Origin: Cerioporus squamosus
Taxonomy: Eukaryota > Basidiomycota > Agaricomycetes > Polyporales > Polyporaceae
Direction: 5' to 3'
Length of the DNA stretch: 24,066 nucleotides
Assembly: GCA_022592435.1 (NCBI GenBank)
Contig: JABYQS010000417.1
Span: 1-24,066 of the forward strand
Shown here piece after piece: positions 1 to 10,461 of the stretch. The notes under the pieces are model-generated. The model did not search any database, had not been told where the DNA came from, and worked only from the letters and a program-made list of their open reading frames with translations. Each line of letters begins with the position of its first letter. The first letter of the stretch is position 1. A program made the position numbers and the translations under genes.

Positions 1-41
1 CGCGGAAGGTGTCAACCTAGTCCATGGACTGGAAGAACACC

Positions 42-64
42 GAGAGAGAGAGAGGGAGAGAGAG
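42..64. repeat. GA-rich simple repeat
   Basis: This is an almost pure GA dinucleotide tract. On the minus strand it is a long CT tract followed by GTTCTTCCAG, so it could serve as the pyrimidine tract of a 3' splice site. An acceptor there would be followed directly by TCC ATG GAC TAG, a possible alternative last exon for the mini-exon gene. Confidence 0.6.
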
Positions 65-164
65 CCTATGAAAAATGCAATGTCACGATCGTTCGGAGTC
101 GTGATTTCGTCCGGTGTCATTTGCCAAACCGTTCTTCCGTAACAGACGATCCCGTGCCCTGAGC

Positions 165-2480
165 TCACTTGCGGCTGCGACTGTCGCCCGGTTCGCGAAC
201 CAGAGCCGTGGCGGCGGGCCTCCAAGCCCTGAGAACAACGTCAGCTACTCGTCGAAAGGGACTGATGGAGTAGAACTGTACCCGACGGTCGCGGCTATCA
301 CCGCGTCCACGAGAACCAGATCCGTGACGACGAGCCTCGAGCTAGCTCAGAGGTGAGTACAACTGAGAGCGGGGCAAGAGCAGAGGCTACTCACGTCACG
401 ACGACCCCGGCTGTCGCCTCGGCCACGCGAGCCAGATCCGTGGCGACGTGCCTCTAGCTGTATGTACCCAATCCAGTCAGTAATATTCAACGTGCCTTGC
501 GATACTGGAGCGTACATCGCGGCGGTCCCTGCTATCACCGCGGCCACGAGAGCCGGAGCCATGACGGCGTGCCTCGAGCTGCGAGGTAGATTTCGGTCAG
601 GCCCACTCTTCCGTTTCCAATGAAAGTGGCACGTACATCACGACGAACATGACTGTTGCCGCGGCCACGGGAGCCTGATCCATGGCGGCGGGCTTCGAGC
701 TGCTGAGAGTGTCAACCAGCGGTGCATTGTGGTGAATATTCTGAATGACTCACAGCACGACCCCGGTTCCTGCTGTCACCACGGCCGCGGGATCCAGACC
801 CATGACGGCGAGCCTCCAACTGTTGACTGTGGTCAGACATACCCAACCGCAGAAGCTGTGTGAACTCACGTCGCGGCGAGTGTGGCTGCTGCCGCGTCCA
901 CGGGAACCAGACCCATGACGGCGGGCCTCCAGCTACGTGTTTTACATGAGATGACGCTGCATGATGAGCAATCAAGACCGGTAGCACTCACATCGCGGCG
1001 GCCCCTGCTGTCACCGCGACCACGGGAACCAGAGCCATGACGGCGCGCCTCCAGCTATTAACAACGATGAGAGAAACTCAATCACAGATCCCAAAGTCTA
1101 CTCACGTCGCGGCGGGTGTGGCTGTTGCCTCGACCACGAGAGCCTGATCCGTGACGGCGCGCCTCCAACTAGGTAGCCACATGAGTTAACGCTGCAAAAA
1201 TCAGATTAAGAGCAGCAACACTCACATCGCGGCGGCCTCTGCTGTCTCCGCGGCCGCGGGAACCAGAGCCATGACGGCGTGCCTCCAACTGTTGGCTGTG
1301 GTTAGACAAACTCGACCGCAGAAGCTATTGCGAACTCACGTCGCGGCGAGTGTGGCTATTGCCGCGTCCACGGGAACCAGACCCATGACGACGCGCCTCC
1401 AGCTGTAGAAGTGAGATGTCAGCTGTAGCACGATCAACAAACGAGGGTGTTGGTACTGACATCGCGACGACCCCGGCTGTCGCCACGTCCGCGAGAGCCC
1501 GAGCCACGGCGGCGGGCCTCAAGCTACATGGTACCATCTGTCAGCCAGATATTGAGCAATCTCGGTAGAAGAACATACGTCGCGGCGGTCCCTGCTGTTG
1601 CCACGCCCGCGACTGCCAGAGTCACCGCCGTGGCGGCGAGCCTCGAGCTGTGGTCTCCTGTGAGTCCCCCCATCACCAAAGAATCGGAATTGTACCCACA
1701 GCACGACGGTTCCTACTGTCACCCCTGCCACGAGAGCCAGATCCGTGGCGGTGTGCCTCAAGCTGCCGGTGATGGTTAGCGGCGTGGCATGAGGGAGTAT
1801 CATGATTACTTACGTCGCGGCGGTTCTTGCTATCTCCACGGCCGCGAGAGCCGGAGCCGTGACGGCGTGCCTCCAACTGCTCAGAATATAGGGAGTGAGC
1901 GGCCAGTGTGTGCTGTGGTTAGAACCGCTACTTACCTCACGACGGTTCCTGCTATCTCCGCGACCGCGACTGCCGGAGTCGCCGTGGCGGCGAGCCTCGA
2001 GCTGGACACAAGTGCTCTCAGAAACAATTTAGATAATTGGGACGAGGTGCACTTACTCCTCGGCGGCCCCTGCTGTCACCACGACCACGGCTGCCAGAGT
2101 CCCCGCCGTGGCGACGCCCCTCAAGCTACACAATTTGTGATCAGCTCAAGCTGAAGCTGTTGAAGCGAAGAGATCTAACGTACGTCCCGGCGGTTCCTAC
2201 TGTCCCCACGGCCGCGACTGCCCGAGTCTCCGCCGTGACGAGGGTCACGGGCCTCGACCTTGACGGGGCTACGGCCTCTAACAGGGAAGTCGACTACATT
2301 GGCCTTGTTGGCGAGGTCGTTCGTGGCAGACACCACATCACCGCTCTCCGGAAGCTGTTTGACAGACGGTCAGAAGGTCAGAGGCTCCCATAACAAACGA
2401 TGAGGACGTACAGGGATGGCGGTCGCAGAGGCGATAACCGCGGCGAGAACAAAGAAGACGAAGTTCTTCTTGAATTGCAT
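165..2480 (-). CDS. Secreted repeat protein encoded by a tandem array of mini-exons
   Basis: I do not recognise a named family. Exon 1 (2480-2412) encodes a signal peptide: a charged start MQFKKN, a hydrophobic core FVFFVLAAVIA, then SATAIP. Exon 2 (2354-2184) holds a unique linker and the first repeat. Sixteen mini-exons follow: 2125-2057, 2001-1936, 1876-1814, 1762-1700, 1647-1579, 1523-1461, 1402-1340, 1288-1226, 1168-1106, 1054-992, 932-870, 819-754, 699-637, 578-516, 457-395, and from 341. Every internal exon is 63, 66 or 69 nt, starts after AG, ends before GT and is in phase 0. Introns are 50-59 nt. The unit is LEARRHGSGSRGRG followed by DSRNRRD, with a longer form that has HGGDSGSRGRG. 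The last exon can read through to TGA at 167-165, giving about 459 aa. Alternatively a 53-nt intron (281-229) is removed and the end differs. Dibasic RR pairs in each unit resemble Kex2 sites, as in fungal Kex2-processed repeat proteins. Exons are real by splice signals and frame; function is inference. Confidence 0.8.
169..2240 (-). repeat. Tandem exon-intron repeat array, period about 115-125 bp
   Basis: About 17 copies of an exon-plus-intron unit lie head to tail, with a further diverged copy at 228-169. The coding halves are highly similar; most of the intron halves are not, apart from splice signals. Between 1402 and about 700 a longer unit of two exons (233-236 bp) is repeated. In it, exons ending NSHTRRD, SSHTRRD or NSHVRRD alternate with exons ending DSRGRRD or a diverged form, and matching introns are also similar. 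This suggests growth by unequal crossing-over, most recently in blocks of two exons. Confidence 0.85.
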
Positions 2481-2582
2481 CTTGACTAGAGCTGAGAGGC
2501 GAGGCGAGGGGCGTTAATGCTTGAGTGTCAGAGAGAGCTGGAGCTACGAGGCTGAGGAATCGAAGCATTTTGGCCTCTCATC

Positions 2583-2588
2583 TTTATA
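2583..2588 (-). promoter_or_regulatory. TATA box of the mini-exon gene
   Basis: On the minus strand the sequence reads AGTATAAAGA, about 103 nt upstream of the ATG at 2480. That spacing suits a fungal TATA promoter with a leader of some 70 nt. No other motif was recognised nearby. Confidence 0.5.
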
Positions 2589-2599
2589 CTCTCGCGGAG

Positions 2600-4730
2600 C
2601 TGCCAAGCAGGTCCCTGAAGGAACCACTCAGCCATGCAGACTCACTGCCATCCACACCAGAATCGCTCAGAACAAGCCCCGCAGCGTCTTGGCACTGGGA
2701 GAATATGCGAATTTTGGTGCGCGGCGAAGGCGCAGTCGCAGCAACGTCTCGCAACTCCAACCTGCACTCTTGGCGGGTCTGTGGGAGCGATTGTCAGAAG
2801 GTATATAATTAGTTCCTTTGACATACGCTTCTTGCTGAGTAGTCGAGCGAGCAGCTCGCGTTAGATTTCCAGAGCGTGGCCACATTGACATGACGTGCAC
2901 GCATGGGATGTGGTTTGCATAGGGTGCTCGCTACACCGAGCAGCGAGGGTTATCCCAAGGTCTCGGTCAGAGTTGTGTTGAAATCGATTGTTCGTCCCGG
3001 ACGAGCATTGTGTGAACAGTCCCATACGAGCGGTCCTGGGAAAGACTTAGCATTGACATACGGAGAGTAGAACGACCGCCGCTCACATGGGAACATGGGC
3101 GACCCGTATGCTACATCAGGCAACTGGTTCTCTCTGTCAATTCGGTTCCGGTGTCAGTATGGAGGTTTTGAGCAATCTGATAAAGCAACGCCTTGCACAT
3201 CAATAGCACACGCTTGCTTGGCTGTTACAATTGCGTTAACGTTTCCCGCTGCGCGTCCATGGTGAGACTATGGGAAGGCTATCTGGACCCACCGGTCTGT
3301 CGAGAGCATACTGAACTCAGAGGTCCCGCAACCTTCGTTCCTGATGGTTACACGGGCTCGACACAGTAGAGCAACCCGCATGTGCCTTGCGCGATCACCT
3401 TTCCATATCACTTTCTGGCCACTGCTCGGTGAATAACAGACATTTCTAAGAGCATAGGCACAATATTAGTCGCCCCACTCCCACGACAAGGAGGAACGAG
3501 GCTTGCTGCGCACCCGTGAACTGCCCTCCACGAAGAAGCCGTGGATCTCGTGATCGTAACAACTGACCTGAGTGCAAAAGCACATGGCGTCGCAAGGCAG
3601 GAAGACTGGTGCTAAAGCAAGCCTCAGAGGAGTCCGCAGTCACTGGAGCCGCCTGATACCGTGGTTAACCCCGAGTCAAAACGTAGAGTGGCGTGCGAGT
3701 CTGCAGTAGATGTCTCCATGGTACAGCACCGCTGATACCGATCCTGTACCTGCCTCAAGGCCCGGTAACGGGACACGACCTCCGCCGACGTTCCGTCCCG
3801 AGACCATGGTTGCGGTTGCGGCCAAGTCTCCAAGGAGTTCGATGACGAGCAAAGGCTCCGCCGTGTGGAGTCAAGTCTATGCGCGCATGCCTAACTGCCC
3901 GCTAAGAGACTTGGCTTGAGCCGTTCAGCCTTAAAGTCGGTCGTATGCATGCGAGGGCGCCGTAGACGGTGCACCGATGTGGCGACCTGCTCGCACGACC
4001 ACCCTATCGAGCATCCGCATGCGCCACTTGATATCATCGCGATGGCCAATCAAACTGGTCTCTCACCTTGGTAAGTATGCACACAAGTTGCGCAGGCTTG
4101 CACCACCTCATGTGTTCGTCGCCATGCGAGCATTCGATGGCACCACCTGGCAATGGTAGAAGGGACGACGCCCGTCTCTACAGCATACATGACAAATTGT
4201 TGAGCTATTCCGGGATTGCAGAGGAGGCAGAGGAAGTACTGGCCTATACTAGCCGCTGGCAAGACAGCTCCCATGAACACCGACGCGGAACCTGCTCGAA
4301 AACATCCATCGCACTCGATTGACAGAGACGTCAATCGTACCGTCCAGCCGAATTGGCAGCGCACGACCGTTGATGTCCGCCACGTCGAGTGTCTGCCTTG
4401 CATGCCTGCATTTGACGGCTAGCCTGTGGGCCCTGGTGCATAATTCGCGTTCGATGGGACGTGATTGCGACATGCCAAGGGCTCGAGAACATGCGAGAGC
4501 CTGTGGGTATATGAATCCGATGCCAGTGCGAATACAGCGCAGTCCGTGTCGTGTCCGTCATGATGATCCGATTGCGTAGCATTGCGTGAAACGTCCATAG
4601 CGAGAACAAAAAAACGGAACCTGTCGTGCGTCCAGTGCCTCAGTCAGCATCGGCGACAATGAACAACCAATCAAACAGACTTGGCCTTACCATGCATTTG
4701 CAGCGTGCGCATACAACGACCTCCTCCCTT
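2600..4730. other. Long intergenic stretch without a recognisable gene
   Basis: I found no convincing coding exon, splice chain, tRNA or transposon end in roughly 2.1 kb. All open frames are short and low in recognisable protein character. The right part lies beyond the 3' end of the membrane-protein gene that ends at 4731; the left part is upstream of the mini-exon gene. It may hold regulatory sequence or decayed DNA. Confidence 0.5.
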
Positions 4731-7364
4731 CTATAGCTTGGGAGAGACCCTGGGAGACATCTTGTTGAGCACCTGGACGCGGTCCCCAGCCAAGTACAAC
4801 CCCTCTCCCTTCTCGAGGTCGACGTTCTCGAGGATTACCCCCGCAGCACTCGGAGAACCTTGGCGCAGAGCAGCAGCGCTGCCGTTGTCCCCACCAAGCC
4901 CCGTCAGCCCGAGACCCACCATAGAGTCCGACGGGAGCTTTCCGTGCGGCTTCTCCTCATCCGAGGCTGGGGGTGCCCTCTTCCCCCGTGCCCTGTCCCG
5001 CTCCCGCCCCCTCTCATCGTCCGCGCGCCCGAACCGGCTCCGACGGTCGCGCCGGACGGTCAGGCGCGAGTACGAGCCGAACGTGCGGATGATCATCCAG
5101 AAGTTGAACAACCCGAACGCGAACACGACCGAGATCGCGATGCGCACCCCGAGGGCCTGCATGGCCGTCAGCGGTACGGATCCGTCTTGGTCCGCCTGCG
5201 AGCCGGTCCGCCAGACGAAGGCCAGAATGGCGACGCAGAACGAGATCATCGACCATGCAAGCCAGATGGCCGGGGTGGCGAGGAGGACCCAGATGTTCCA
5301 GAAGAGCGCCGTGCGCGTCTTCTGCGCTTCCTGCAGAGCCAATGTGAGTGACCTAGCGACGTTGCATGACGAACAGTCGCACCTCCGCCCATCGAGATGC
5401 TCGATCCATGCTACGCATCGTCCCGAAGTGCACGATATACACACAGCCATAGGACAGACTGACGAGCGCGAAGACCAGCGAGAACAGTGCCGACCACCTC
5501 GTCAGAGGGTCGTTGGCCGCGTCTTCTATTTGGAAGATCGTCAGGAGGGTTCTGCGGAACGAGTTCAGTGTCACCGTGAGGTCCTCACAATCGAGCCGTG
5601 CTTACGTGCATAGCAGAGCGGAGACGAGGTTGAACGTCTTCCACTCGCGCAAGAGCGTATCGACGAAGTTCTCCCAAGAGACCTTGAACCGTGCCAACGC
5701 GGGCGAAACGACCGGCGGGGTCCATTCCTCAGGATATGGTATACCTGCCGACAAGGACTTCTGTCCTTGCCCCCCTGTAGGCGTGGCAAATCCAGTTGCG
5801 ATCGCAGCATCTATGGAAGGATCATGGTTGAAGACTCCACAAGCGTCGATGAGGCGCTGAATCTCGGGCTTGCTCACTTCGGCGTCCTCGAAGACTCGAG
5901 CCACACGCTGCCAGTACAGCGCAGGAAGCCGCAGTAGAAAGCCCATGTACAACTGACGTGGCAAGGTGTACGAAAGGAGGAAGGTGGTGTCATTCACGAA
6001 CGCTCGCCAGGCCGGTAGTCTCCGTCTACGATGCTCGGGCTTGTAATCATCATCAGCAGGCCGCGTCTCAGCGCGCTTAGTGCGAGTGCGGGCGAAGAAG
6101 CTCAGAACTGCTGCTCCGAGTCCCTCCGACGACTCGGCAGGTGGACGAGAGGGAGAATGCTCTCGGCGGAATCCAAACCACCGTACGTGAGAGCTGAAGG
6201 GGTCAACAGGTATGAAGGGCTCGTCGCGGGTATGGCCACGGTGCAGGTTCCAGCCCTGCAGGATCCTCAGCGGGGATGCCGCCCTTGATTGAGCTGGAGA
6301 GCGAGACTGCGGCGTCTGGAACGTATCACGTCCTTGTAACAGTGGAGAAAGATTGTGACTCGGGGGCCTGTTGCTGGCGTTTTGGCTATGACCTTGCCGC
6401 GATGGAGGAGGTGACTGACTGAATGTCTGTCCTCGTGCCGAGCCTTCGCGAGAGCGGAGGGAGGGCGAGGCTACAACGGAATCGCTGTGGCCCACACGGC
6501 CTCCGATAGCTGCGAGATCATTGTCAGTAACGGAGATCGGCGCATTGGGTTCGCACTCATCGGGATGCCCCCGGCCGGTTACAACAAGTATGTACATGAA
6601 TTGGGGGTCGTGACCGAGGAACTAAGAGTGGCAGTGATAGCCCGGAGTGTAGTTACGCTGTGTCAATGTCTGACCAACTCCGATGTACCCGACCTCAAGC
6701 AACAATCCCGACGTGCTTGTATGCGGCGAGTTTTGGAGTACGTTGTCTCGTAGCCAAAGGCTGAACGACATATGGGTATGTGTGATACGATACGAAGAGG
6801 GGTCTTAGCTTCGTGCTCATGGGAGTGGTGCAGCTTGCTCGGTACACGGACGCAATTTGCAGTTCGATGGGTACGCGCCAAGCTTGTCATGAAACTGTCA
6901 CTCACATTGCCTGACATTCTGCAGTGTCGCGGGAAGCGAGCGCTCGCTTTCGTTCCTCTGCCGCGGCGTGTCCTTCGGGATGGAAGACTCGTATTCGCTC
7001 TGGCGTATCGTCCCCGGAAGCGAGTGCAGTGCGCCGAGACTGCCTGTGGCGGAGTCGATGGAGGTCAAGGAGCTGGAAGATTCGGCATTCCGCCTCGCAA
7101 CGCGGCTCGGGCTCTTCAGACGCTCCAGAACCGGAGACGTCTGCGACGGGAGCGCGGTGAGCTTGTCCGAGCTCGTAAGGTTGGACGACGAGGAAGCGGA
7201 TTCTGCGCGGGGCGAAGATGAAGGCTGAGAAAGCGAGAATGACGCATATACTCACCTCTCAATTGCTGTTCGGCCTGCTCCCCGCTCTTCGATGGGAAAG
7301 GAATGGAATCCGAGCGGTCAGCAGGAATCGACCGACCTTCGACGGGATCATTATGTGTTGACAT
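4731..7364 (-). CDS. Multipass membrane protein, basidiomycete hypothetical family
   Basis: Five exons are proposed: 7364-7256, 7202-6906, 6509-5606, 5551-5383 and 5330-4731, all phase-consistent, giving about 692 aa. The first third is Ser/Pro-rich and probably disordered, for example SPSRVARRNAESSSSLTS. The middle carries FLLSYTLPRQLYMGFLLRLP and the motif RVARVFEDAEVSKPEIQRL. The C-terminal third has three clear hydrophobic segments (ALFSLVFALVSLSYGCVYIV, WVLLATPAIWLAWSMISFCV, RIAISVVFAFGLFNFWMII), followed by a charged tail rich in Arg and Asp. I recall similar multipass proteins in many mushroom genomes with no assigned function. The second intron is long (6905-6510, 396 nt) and could hide a further small exon, so the N-terminal half is less certain than the membrane part. 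No enzymatic motif is visible. Confidence 0.75.
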
Positions 7365-8088
7365 CGCTTGGAAGCGTCTGGTTCGTTACGGGCTGTTACG
7401 GGCCCGGGTTTGCAGGAATTGAGGTAGCGGGTATTTGGGGAAGGAGGGTTGGTCGTCACGCGTCACGGGTGTCGACGTCGTCGTTGTCGTCGTTGTCGTT
7501 CGAGTCGTCGTAGTCGTACGCGTCGTAGAAGCGGTCAGGACATGGCGGATCGCAGACGAGAAGGACCATTTCAGAAACCTGTGAGCTGGTGTCACTGTGT
7601 CAGGATACCCACGCGTTCCCGAATTGGAAGGTCGACGCGGTTGTGGCTGCGGGCGCTTGGACGAGACGCGGAATGGCGGGGCTCCTCTCAAGGGCTCTCA
7701 TGCGTAGCTTCGAGCAGAGTGCTGCCGTATTATTGCGAGGTAACAAGAGGCTTGGAAGAGAATGTGTATTGTCGGTAGTAACAGTATTCCAATCCACGAT
7801 GAAAGTTCTACGCGAGCCCACGCAATTCGCGAGGGTCGTGACCGGCAGTCTCAGCCGCCATTGCGAAGTAAGGGCTACAGTCTACACGCGAGGAGTATCG
7901 TGAAGTAACATGCTATGATCTCGTACTCGCATAACTAGAAGTTATGCGGTGTGCTCCAGCAGGGGGCCGAACGGAGTCAGAACCGGAGAGAGTCGAGAGA
8001 ACTGGGCCGAGCTCGTCAGGAGTCTGTTCAGCCCCTGAACCTCAGATTCCTCCCTTACCTCCAAGACTGCCTTGTCTCCGAGGTAAAC
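7365..8088. other. Intergenic region between divergent genes
   Basis: This stretch lies between the 5' end of the membrane-protein gene (minus) and the F-box-like gene (plus), so it should contain both promoters. I see no coding exon of convincing quality. Its only clear structure is the GTC/GTT repeat at 7471-7527. Confidence 0.5.
7471..7527. repeat. Imperfect GTC/GTT trinucleotide repeat
   Basis: A run of GTC, GTT and GTA triplets, many joined as GTCGTC or GTTGTC, with interruptions. On the minus strand it translates as a Thr/Arg run, but no gene structure supports coding. It is treated as a simple repeat in the shared promoter region. Confidence 0.6.
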
Positions 8089-9694
8089 ATGGAAGCTGGA
8101 CTCATCACCTCACCGGGAGCCCGCGTCGGGACTTCTCAAGACCTTATAGAGCAAGTCTTCTCGCACTGCGACCCAGTACAGACCCGCGGACACAGTAACA
8201 TGCTTGCGAAGTGCGCCCGCGTCTCCCATGCGTTCTTCCAACCCGCCGCCAAGGTTCTCTGGGAGGATCTATTCGATTGTAGTCCTATACTGTGCGTGCT
8301 CTGGAAATCGTACGACGACGTGAGTACTATGACATCAAATCAGGCGGTGAAGTATGTAATTCACGTTCGCATATGTCGTGTCGTCCCTTCGTGCAGAGCA
8401 GTTGGATTGGCCCTATCGACGACGGACAATAGGAGCGTTTGATGATGTATGGATCGTTCGTCAAGCGCATGGATCAGCTCAAAGAAGACGAGTACGATGG
8501 GCTCACCGGAGCAGGCTTCTGGGCTCTCGTCATCCGCGCCAGGGGCCAGCCCATCTTCCCGCACCTCTCGCGGGTTGGCTACGTATCGCTGACCCACATG
8601 CGGACGTACGAGCCTCCCTTCCTCCTCTCCATGGGCCTTCGCGAAGTGATCTTCACCTTGCCTCGCGACAAGAAGGAACCGTACCCGTGCAAGAACTGCT
8701 ACGGGTTTGTGATTCGCGAGCCCGATCAGACCGTTCGACCGTTTTTGCAGCTCCTCCACATGCAGTCGCCCAACCTCGCTTCGTTGTCCATCAACTGGGA
8801 CGGGGACACCTTCCCAGAGGCGAATGTCGACGGTAGCAACGGGATCCGCACCTTCCGTCCTATGGAGTACCTACACGCTGTCCGCTCCTTCCATGTCCTG
8901 AAGAACCTACACGTCGAAATAGGCGGGAAGTCCCTGAACGTGTTGCTCAAAATATGCACTGGACTCAAGCAGCTCGCGTCCTTGGGCCTGCACATGAGCG
9001 ATAATTACAAGCCCCCGAAGAAGGCCAGCAGTCCAAAGTCACCTCCGCTGCGCACTCTCACCCAGGTCAAGTTTCGCGGTCACCCGGCTTACGCTCAGGC
9101 AGTCCTCGAGTACGTGAGCGCGTCCCCCTTGCAGTCGCTCCTCCTCATGGGGCCTGTCGACGAGAAGCGCTGGGACAACTGTGTGGACTCATTGTCGAAG
9201 CACTTCTCACACTCCGTCACCACATGACTCTGTACGGGAGACAACGTGTGCGCTTCGCGGACATCGGGGACAAGCTGTACGCGCTGCCAAATCTACAGCG
9301 GTGCTTCCTTGAGTTTGTCCGAAAGGTGTCCTATTCAGAGCCCCAGAGGACCCCAGTGACACTCACAGCCGACGACATAGCCAATTCAAAGGCAGCTCGT
9401 ACGTGGCCGCGCCTGCGCAAGTTCGTCCTCTCGTGTGAGCAGGACGAGCAGGGTGGGGAAGCCCCGTCGACGGAGAGCCTGGATGCATTCAGGGAGCATT
9501 GCCCCGAGTTGGAGACACTCGTAGTTGGGGAAGAAGACGCCGAGGTCGAACGTGAAGAACTGCAAGAGTTCACCCGAGGTGCCTGGCAGGCTGAGGCTTT
9601 AGGCTTCGCTTTCATCGGGTACGTTCCCAGGTTTCCACCGAGCGGAATGCACCTCACATATGACACGTTTGCAGCTCTTGCTGGAAGTTCATAG
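8089..9694 (+). CDS. F-box/leucine-rich-type protein gene with a probable frameshift
   Basis: Exon 1 (8089-8319) starts at an ATG in good context (AAACATGG) and encodes an F-box-like stretch, LIEQVFSHCDP, then LAKCARVSHAF and AAKVLWEDL. That fits the usual basidiomycete pattern of F-box followed by 'LWxxL'. A 113-nt intron (8320-8432, ending AATAG) keeps phase 0. Exon 2 from 8433 encodes leucine-rich sequence such as NLASLSINWDG and LKNLHVEIGGKSLNVLL, typical of substrate-binding regions of SCF ubiquitin-ligase adaptors. That frame stops at 9225-9227 just after HFSHSVTT. The protein appears to continue in another frame from 9224 (MTLYGRQRVRFADIGDKL) to the stop at 9692-9694. The 8433-9694 length is not a multiple of three, which fits one missing base. 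It may be a pseudogene, a sequence error, or a gene with an unusual short intron. Confidence 0.65.
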
Positions 9695-10026
9695 GGAGTG
9701 TCAGCCGATGAGCTGTTGTAACATGAAGGAGGGGGGCGCTGGGCTCACTTCCAATAGTTGTCCAGGTTGTGGTGAGATACAAAACTGACGCCGGACTGCT
9801 CCGACATCGCCGCCGCCCAATAATGAGTCCCGTCGGACGAACGAGCAACAGTGTTGTGACGAGAACTTGACTGTCCAGAGCATGGGAGGTGAATTGTCGG
9901 CGCGCGAATTCGCGCCAGTAGTGATCTGGATTAGGAAACATAAGCGCCTGGGCCGTCAGATGAGTCCGACGGTCGACCAGACAACGACCAGACCACGAGG
10001 GTTGCGCCGGGAGAAGCCGAGACCGT

Positions 10027-10057
10027 GGGAGGAGGGGGTCCGGGGGTCCGGGGGTCC
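10027..10057 (+). repeat. G-quadruplex-prone tract with three GGGGGTCC units
   Basis: Three exact 8-bp units GGGGGTCC occupy 10034-10057, preceded by GGG at 10027-10029. Four G runs with loops of three or four bases fit the canonical intramolecular G-quadruplex pattern on the plus strand. Confidence 0.6.
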
Positions 10058-10461
10058 TTACTGCACTTTTGGCAGTCCATTTGTGCAAGCCTTGCGGAGG
10101 CTTATGAAATGTGTCAGTGGTCTCTACAAACATGATTTCATGATTGGAACCACTCACAAAGGTTCGAGAATGAACATCAAAGATTGGGCACTACTATAGA
10201 CGTTGTATGACCTTCCCTCTCGATGGTTTCGGGCGTCTAGTTGCTATATTGGGTATTGCGCGCTCGAACCACAAACTGAGGTCGATATGTCCCGGACACT
10301 GTTGGGGCTTGGCAGATGGAGAGGGAAATGCTGCTGTATGACTTCCCCTCCGCAAAGCATAAAATGAGCCTTCTCAGTGTCTGTGACGGTCTGCTGTCTG
10401 ATTTCAGATTATGTTTGTCTGAAAACATGCGGAAAACATACTATATATGGTATGTTCCCAC

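Noticed and set aside
1447..2393. Plus-strand open frames through the repeat array
   Set aside because: They arise because the GC-rich repeat lacks stops on the opposite strand. No splice signals or plausible proteins support them, while the minus strand explains every boundary.
165..2400. CRISPR-like regular repeats and spacers
   Set aside because: The conserved parts are 63-69 nt and code for protein, the variable parts have GT...AG ends and sizes of 50-59 nt, and the surroundings are eukaryotic. It is an exon-intron array.
165..2400. Non-coding minisatellite or satellite DNA
   Set aside because: Exon lengths are always multiples of three, phase is constant, a signal peptide exon and TATA box stand at the head, and conservation is limited to the coding halves.
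2900..4680. Decayed transposon or gene remnant
   Set aside because: I found no terminal repeats, target-site duplication or recognisable transposase, polymerase or integrase segment in this stretch.
4860..5351. Plus-strand open frame opposite the membrane-protein gene
   Set aside because: The minus-strand frame has membrane segments and a consistent exon chain; the plus frame is a mirror effect of high GC content.
9654..10157. Minus-strand protein-coding gene of about 167 aa
   Set aside because: No recognisable domain, no clear start in good context, and it overlaps the end of the F-box-like gene and a G-rich repeat. It is likely a chance open frame.
10161..10290. tRNA-like GGTTCGA boxes
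   Set aside because: The matches to the T-loop consensus lack a paired acceptor stem and an anticodon arm on either strand.
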